From: Oopsacas minuta
Lineage: Eukaryota > Porifera > Hexactinellida > Lyssacinosida > Leucopsacidae
Reading direction: 5' to 3'
NCBI GenBank assembly: GCA_024704765.1
Contig: JAKMXF010000304.1
Coordinates: 173,834 to 237,833 of the forward strand
Length of the DNA: 64,000 nucleotides
In this document: in pieces, positions 60,662-64,000 of the stretch
How the letters are laid out: each line of letters starts with the position of its first letter
How positions within the stretch are numbered: position 1 is the first letter of the stretch
The notes under the pieces: generated by a model
Seen by the model: only the letters and a program-made list of their open reading frames with translations
Told to the model about the DNA's origin: nothing
Databases searched by the model: none
Position numbers and translations under genes: made by a program

Positions 60662-62723
60662 TTTGGTAAAGTCATGGTGAAGATTTGGTCACCTGATCGA
60701 AGCATTTAAATTTCAATTAGTTTGAATACAGAAGGACAAATCCCTTTTGATAGAAATACATATATGAAGCGCATAGCGAATAACTTATGAAAGAATATTT
60801 TTGAATGCATATATACAGAATATACTTCAATTTCCTGGATCTCTTACATAAACTGTCGGAAATAGAAAAAATTAATGGTATGATGAATGTAAACAAGTAT
60901 TGTTGTACTCTTACAAGTGCTGCTGAAAATAAAAAGTAACAATAGTGAATGTAAATACAAGATTCTTAAAATAGTTTAGCTGGTCCCTTAATTTCAAGAA
61001 ATTGAGTTATAAGAGATCAAAGAGGGTATTTATATTATTTGAGAAGTTCTATAGGTAATATTTTCAAGAATTCATCTCAAAGTTAGAGTTCGTAGGAACA
61101 AACAATTTAGAATTTTACGATTATTAGAAGGTCGTTGCTGGTAATTATTTTAGTGAATCGCTATGATATCGATATTGTTATGAATGTTCACATCTCAACA
61201 ATCGATTAGCATCAAAAATTGAAATTCAGAAGAATTTATTGTAAGAAAAATCAAGTTGAACATAGCCTACTTTAAGTAGAATAAGATTAATACCCATTTA
61301 CTCTTACTCCTGACTTTACATTTTTGGATGTGTTCTAGATTCGTGACACTATCAAACATAAGAATCACATTGTTTATTATTATATAAATTGGATTAGATT
61401 TGTCAGTATCAATTTTAGAACTTATGATTTCATGCAAATTTCTATTGCAGAAATCAGTCTCATGGTAGATAGGTCACGAAAAAATTGTGTGGTGAACGTG
61501 TAATAGGTATAAACACGCGCAGGTTGACTCAAAATTCGCATCCACTGGATTTCTAATAATCTAGTATAGAAAACGATATTCCCTTCATTTACTGGTATCT
61601 CCTTCTAAAACACCTACTAGCTACTGCTTTAAAATGTCTTAATTCAATAGTATAATAGTCGGTCCCATCTACTTAATTGCCCATCAAACTTCGCCAATAG
61701 TTTGTTGAGGTTAGTATCAATGGAAATATTCAAAAACTAGATCATATCCTATATTTTAATAACATTATTTGCTCTTAATCTGAAAAGGAGCGCACTCCCT
61801 CCCTCGCTCCTAAAATGGTGCGCAATTCATCCCACTCCCTCTCTATCTTCCAGAGTTACATTAGATTAATAATCAGTGCCCAATTTGAAAGCTGTACACC
61901 CAGGAATTGTTAAATGTGCAACGTCAAATACATGCGTACATATGTTTATGTGTAATATCAATGGTGTACTCAGGTTCCTTTCACAGTCAGAATATTGATT
62001 TATTTGCAGATTAACTCGGAATTCTAGAAAATGTTGGAAATCAAATTGGTACGCGAGCTCTGGCTTTCCATCTCAATCTAAATGGTGCGCTGTAGATATT
62101 TGGGTCTTGAATCATAATTGGAGTCCACTCTTCCTCCTGCTCCCTTGATGCTCTGGTATGCACCTGGAAACGAGGTTCAGTTCTATGTCTAATTGTTTGA
62201 ATCAAGGGGATTGCCGCCGATCATCGGATAGTGAGGTTTGTGGACTAAAATATTACTTTTTTATTGCTCTTTTTCGATTCAATTTCAATTTCATAATTGA
62301 TAATTTCAAAGAAATGTCCAGATCCAATGATTTAGAGGGTCTATATGCGTATAACTAGGCTCAACTAGCCTAGCGGCTTCGAACGAGGGCTCCCTCAATA
62401 GAAGATTTAACACATTTTTGAGAATGGAATATTGTTACATTCTCCGTTTGACGTGAAGCCGCCGAAAGTTTTGATACTGAGTCATGAAGATTACATATAT
62501 ATATTTTGGTGCTTTTGTGTAAAGTTTCTCATTTCCAAAATTTCGATGATACTCTATCTGACTATTCATTGAATTTGAAATTCTTTTGATGGTTCTTATC
62601 ATCTCACTGCTATTTATACTGTGCTGACTATACTTTAGTATAGTTGCCCAGTATTGAAATGGTTTCCTATATCCTTTATAAAATTACAACCTCTGGGGAC
62701 AGGTTAGTCTATTAAGTAATTTT
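60662..62723. other. Non-coding stretch
   Basis: A segment near 62335-62450 (GGCTCAACTAGCCTAGCGG, CTTCGAACGAGG) resembles 22065-22170 (ACTCAGCTAGCTTAGCTG, CGTCGAACAAGG), a remnant of the same repeat family. No gene seen. Confidence 0.45.
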
Positions 62724-62820
62724 GTTTAAAAAGTGGCACTATTAATTGGAGGCACTATGTTTAATTAGATTAAAACTAACCTTTTATAGTGGCTCCAATT
62801 AATAGTGCCACTTTTTAAAC
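62724..62820. mobile_element. 97-bp near-perfect palindromic MITE
   Basis: The arms of about 35 bp begin GTTTAAAAAGTGGCACTATT and are inverted at the right end with one mismatch. The centre is about 27 bp. No coding capacity. The RNA or single strand would form a long hairpin. Confidence 0.8.
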
Positions 62821-64000
62821 AGTATACTTATTACACTAAGCTGCCGGCACTGGTTGTAATTTATACTATTTTTTCTCGTTGAAAGCCCTGCCGCCAAAAC
62901 TGGATAGAATTTAAATGATATATGGTGTGAGAAATATTGAAGATATTCGTCGGGTGGCTTCTCCCTTTGCTAATCAATCGGACACCAAGTGCCACTATTT
63001 CACACTGGTCAAACTTTTGTCTGGCCTCTAAAAAACTATGAAAGGAAAGGTACCAAATTGTCACACATTTCGAAAGAGAAAAATTTCAACACCTTCCCAC
63101 TCTTATAGCATTTTATATTGGTTATAGTTTTTTGCTGAAGGTAAATGAAGAATATTCATTATATAGCACTATGCCATCGGTAATGTTTCTATTGTTCTTG
63201 TTAGAAGTTGAATATTCATTTGTTAAACAATAAGTACTTCTAGTGTTGTATATAATATAGATTGATTGAAAATCTGAATTTCACTGTAGCTTTAATTATT
63301 TATTATTATATTTATGAATAATAAAAGATTTTAACTTAACCATAGATAATTTAAATGATATGTATTTCCCCGAATATATAACTTTTGAATAATAGTAGAA
63401 GATTCTTCTAAACAGCAAGAGGGGGTAATTCAATATGCTGACACTTACATAAATATGAATGATGAAAATATCTATTTTGAATATGATGCAAATATTGCGG
63501 TGGTTCCAATTCTATGTCGCAATATTATGAATGGTTGTAAAAAATTTGTTTTGAGTTCAAAATTATAAGTTCAATATTTAGCAGCCAAGAATTGAATTTG
63601 TGTGAGATTTGCTATTTTGATAGCAGATTCCTTTTCTACACATCTGAATGCACTTAACTTCCAATAGCAACCTCGTGGTTAATAATTATTAATCATTGCT
63701 ACCGCGTGCCACTTGTTCCCATCTAATAAAATTGTGGCAATTGAATAAAGTTATATACAGTAACACTCAATAATTCTTTATATATCGAAATTATTGGAAT
63801 CTTCTTCAATAGTTGATTCGGATTCGTATAATATACGCAATACACTAACTAAGTTTGACATTTATATCTAGCGTACGGTCAGAGAGAAATGAAAATAAAT
63901 ATTTGGCATTTAGGATGAAATGTTAGAATACCAGGATCTGGATCTATTTCCCTCCTTTGATTCAATCCGAGGTTTGTTTCTTTAATCCATATCCTAGATT
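62821..64000. other. Non-coding stretch
   Basis: AT-rich, one chance ORF of 67 codons; nothing recognised up to the window edge. Confidence 0.45.

Overview
This is a 64-kb window of AT-rich (by eye roughly two thirds A+T) eukaryotic DNA, almost certainly from an invertebrate animal. It has GT-AG introns, animal-type DNA transposons (RAG1/Transib-like, Ginger-like, Tc1, mariner, DD37E, hAT and pogo-like MITEs) and almost no ordinary host genes. The species cannot be named from the sequence. I see no bacterial operons, no CRISPR array and no rRNA or tRNA gene.

Layout. 1-12 kb: a broken copy of a cysteine-rich 'CYICG' family gene at the left edge, a MITE, a decayed Ulp1-protease + PHD-finger gene (4.4-5.5 kb), a truncated Tc1 element (8.1-8.7 kb) and one exon-like ORF resembling the end of a formin FH2 domain (10.8 kb). 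13-17 kb: a complete 3.0-kb RAG1/Transib-like transposon with CACAGTG ends. 18-22 kb: nested MITEs. 23.6-26.7 kb: a 3.2-kb DNA transposon of a superfamily I cannot assign, with TIRs of about 370 bp and a perfect 8-bp target-site duplication (TSD). 26.9-33.9 kb: two inverted copies of a second, diverged RAG1-like family bracketing a DD37E Tc1/mariner element and a KRBA2-like integrase relic. 35-50 kb: hAT-type MITE, Tc1 relic, mariner element, second CYICG gene and dispersed repeats. 51.2-60.7 kb: a second RAG1/Transib-like transposon, split by a 6.2-kb Ginger-like transposon.

The most informative locus is 51-61 kb. The outer RAG1-like element has a perfect 5-bp TSD (TATAG). The inner element has TGT...ACA ends and a perfect 4-bp TSD (GCAC). 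It carries a seven-exon, open 894-codon gene with an H2C2 zinc finger, a D,D(35)E integrase core and a USP-like cysteine protease domain. Removing it with one TSD copy joins the two parts of the RAG1-like gene in frame and in exact register with the first copy.

In all three RAG1-like elements with two visible ends, a conserved inner block lies 10-11 bp from the heptamer at one end and 19-20 bp at the other. The difference is exactly 9 bp each time. This resembles the 12/23 layout of V(D)J recombination signals and is the observation I most recommend checking. No RAG2-like gene is visible in any copy.
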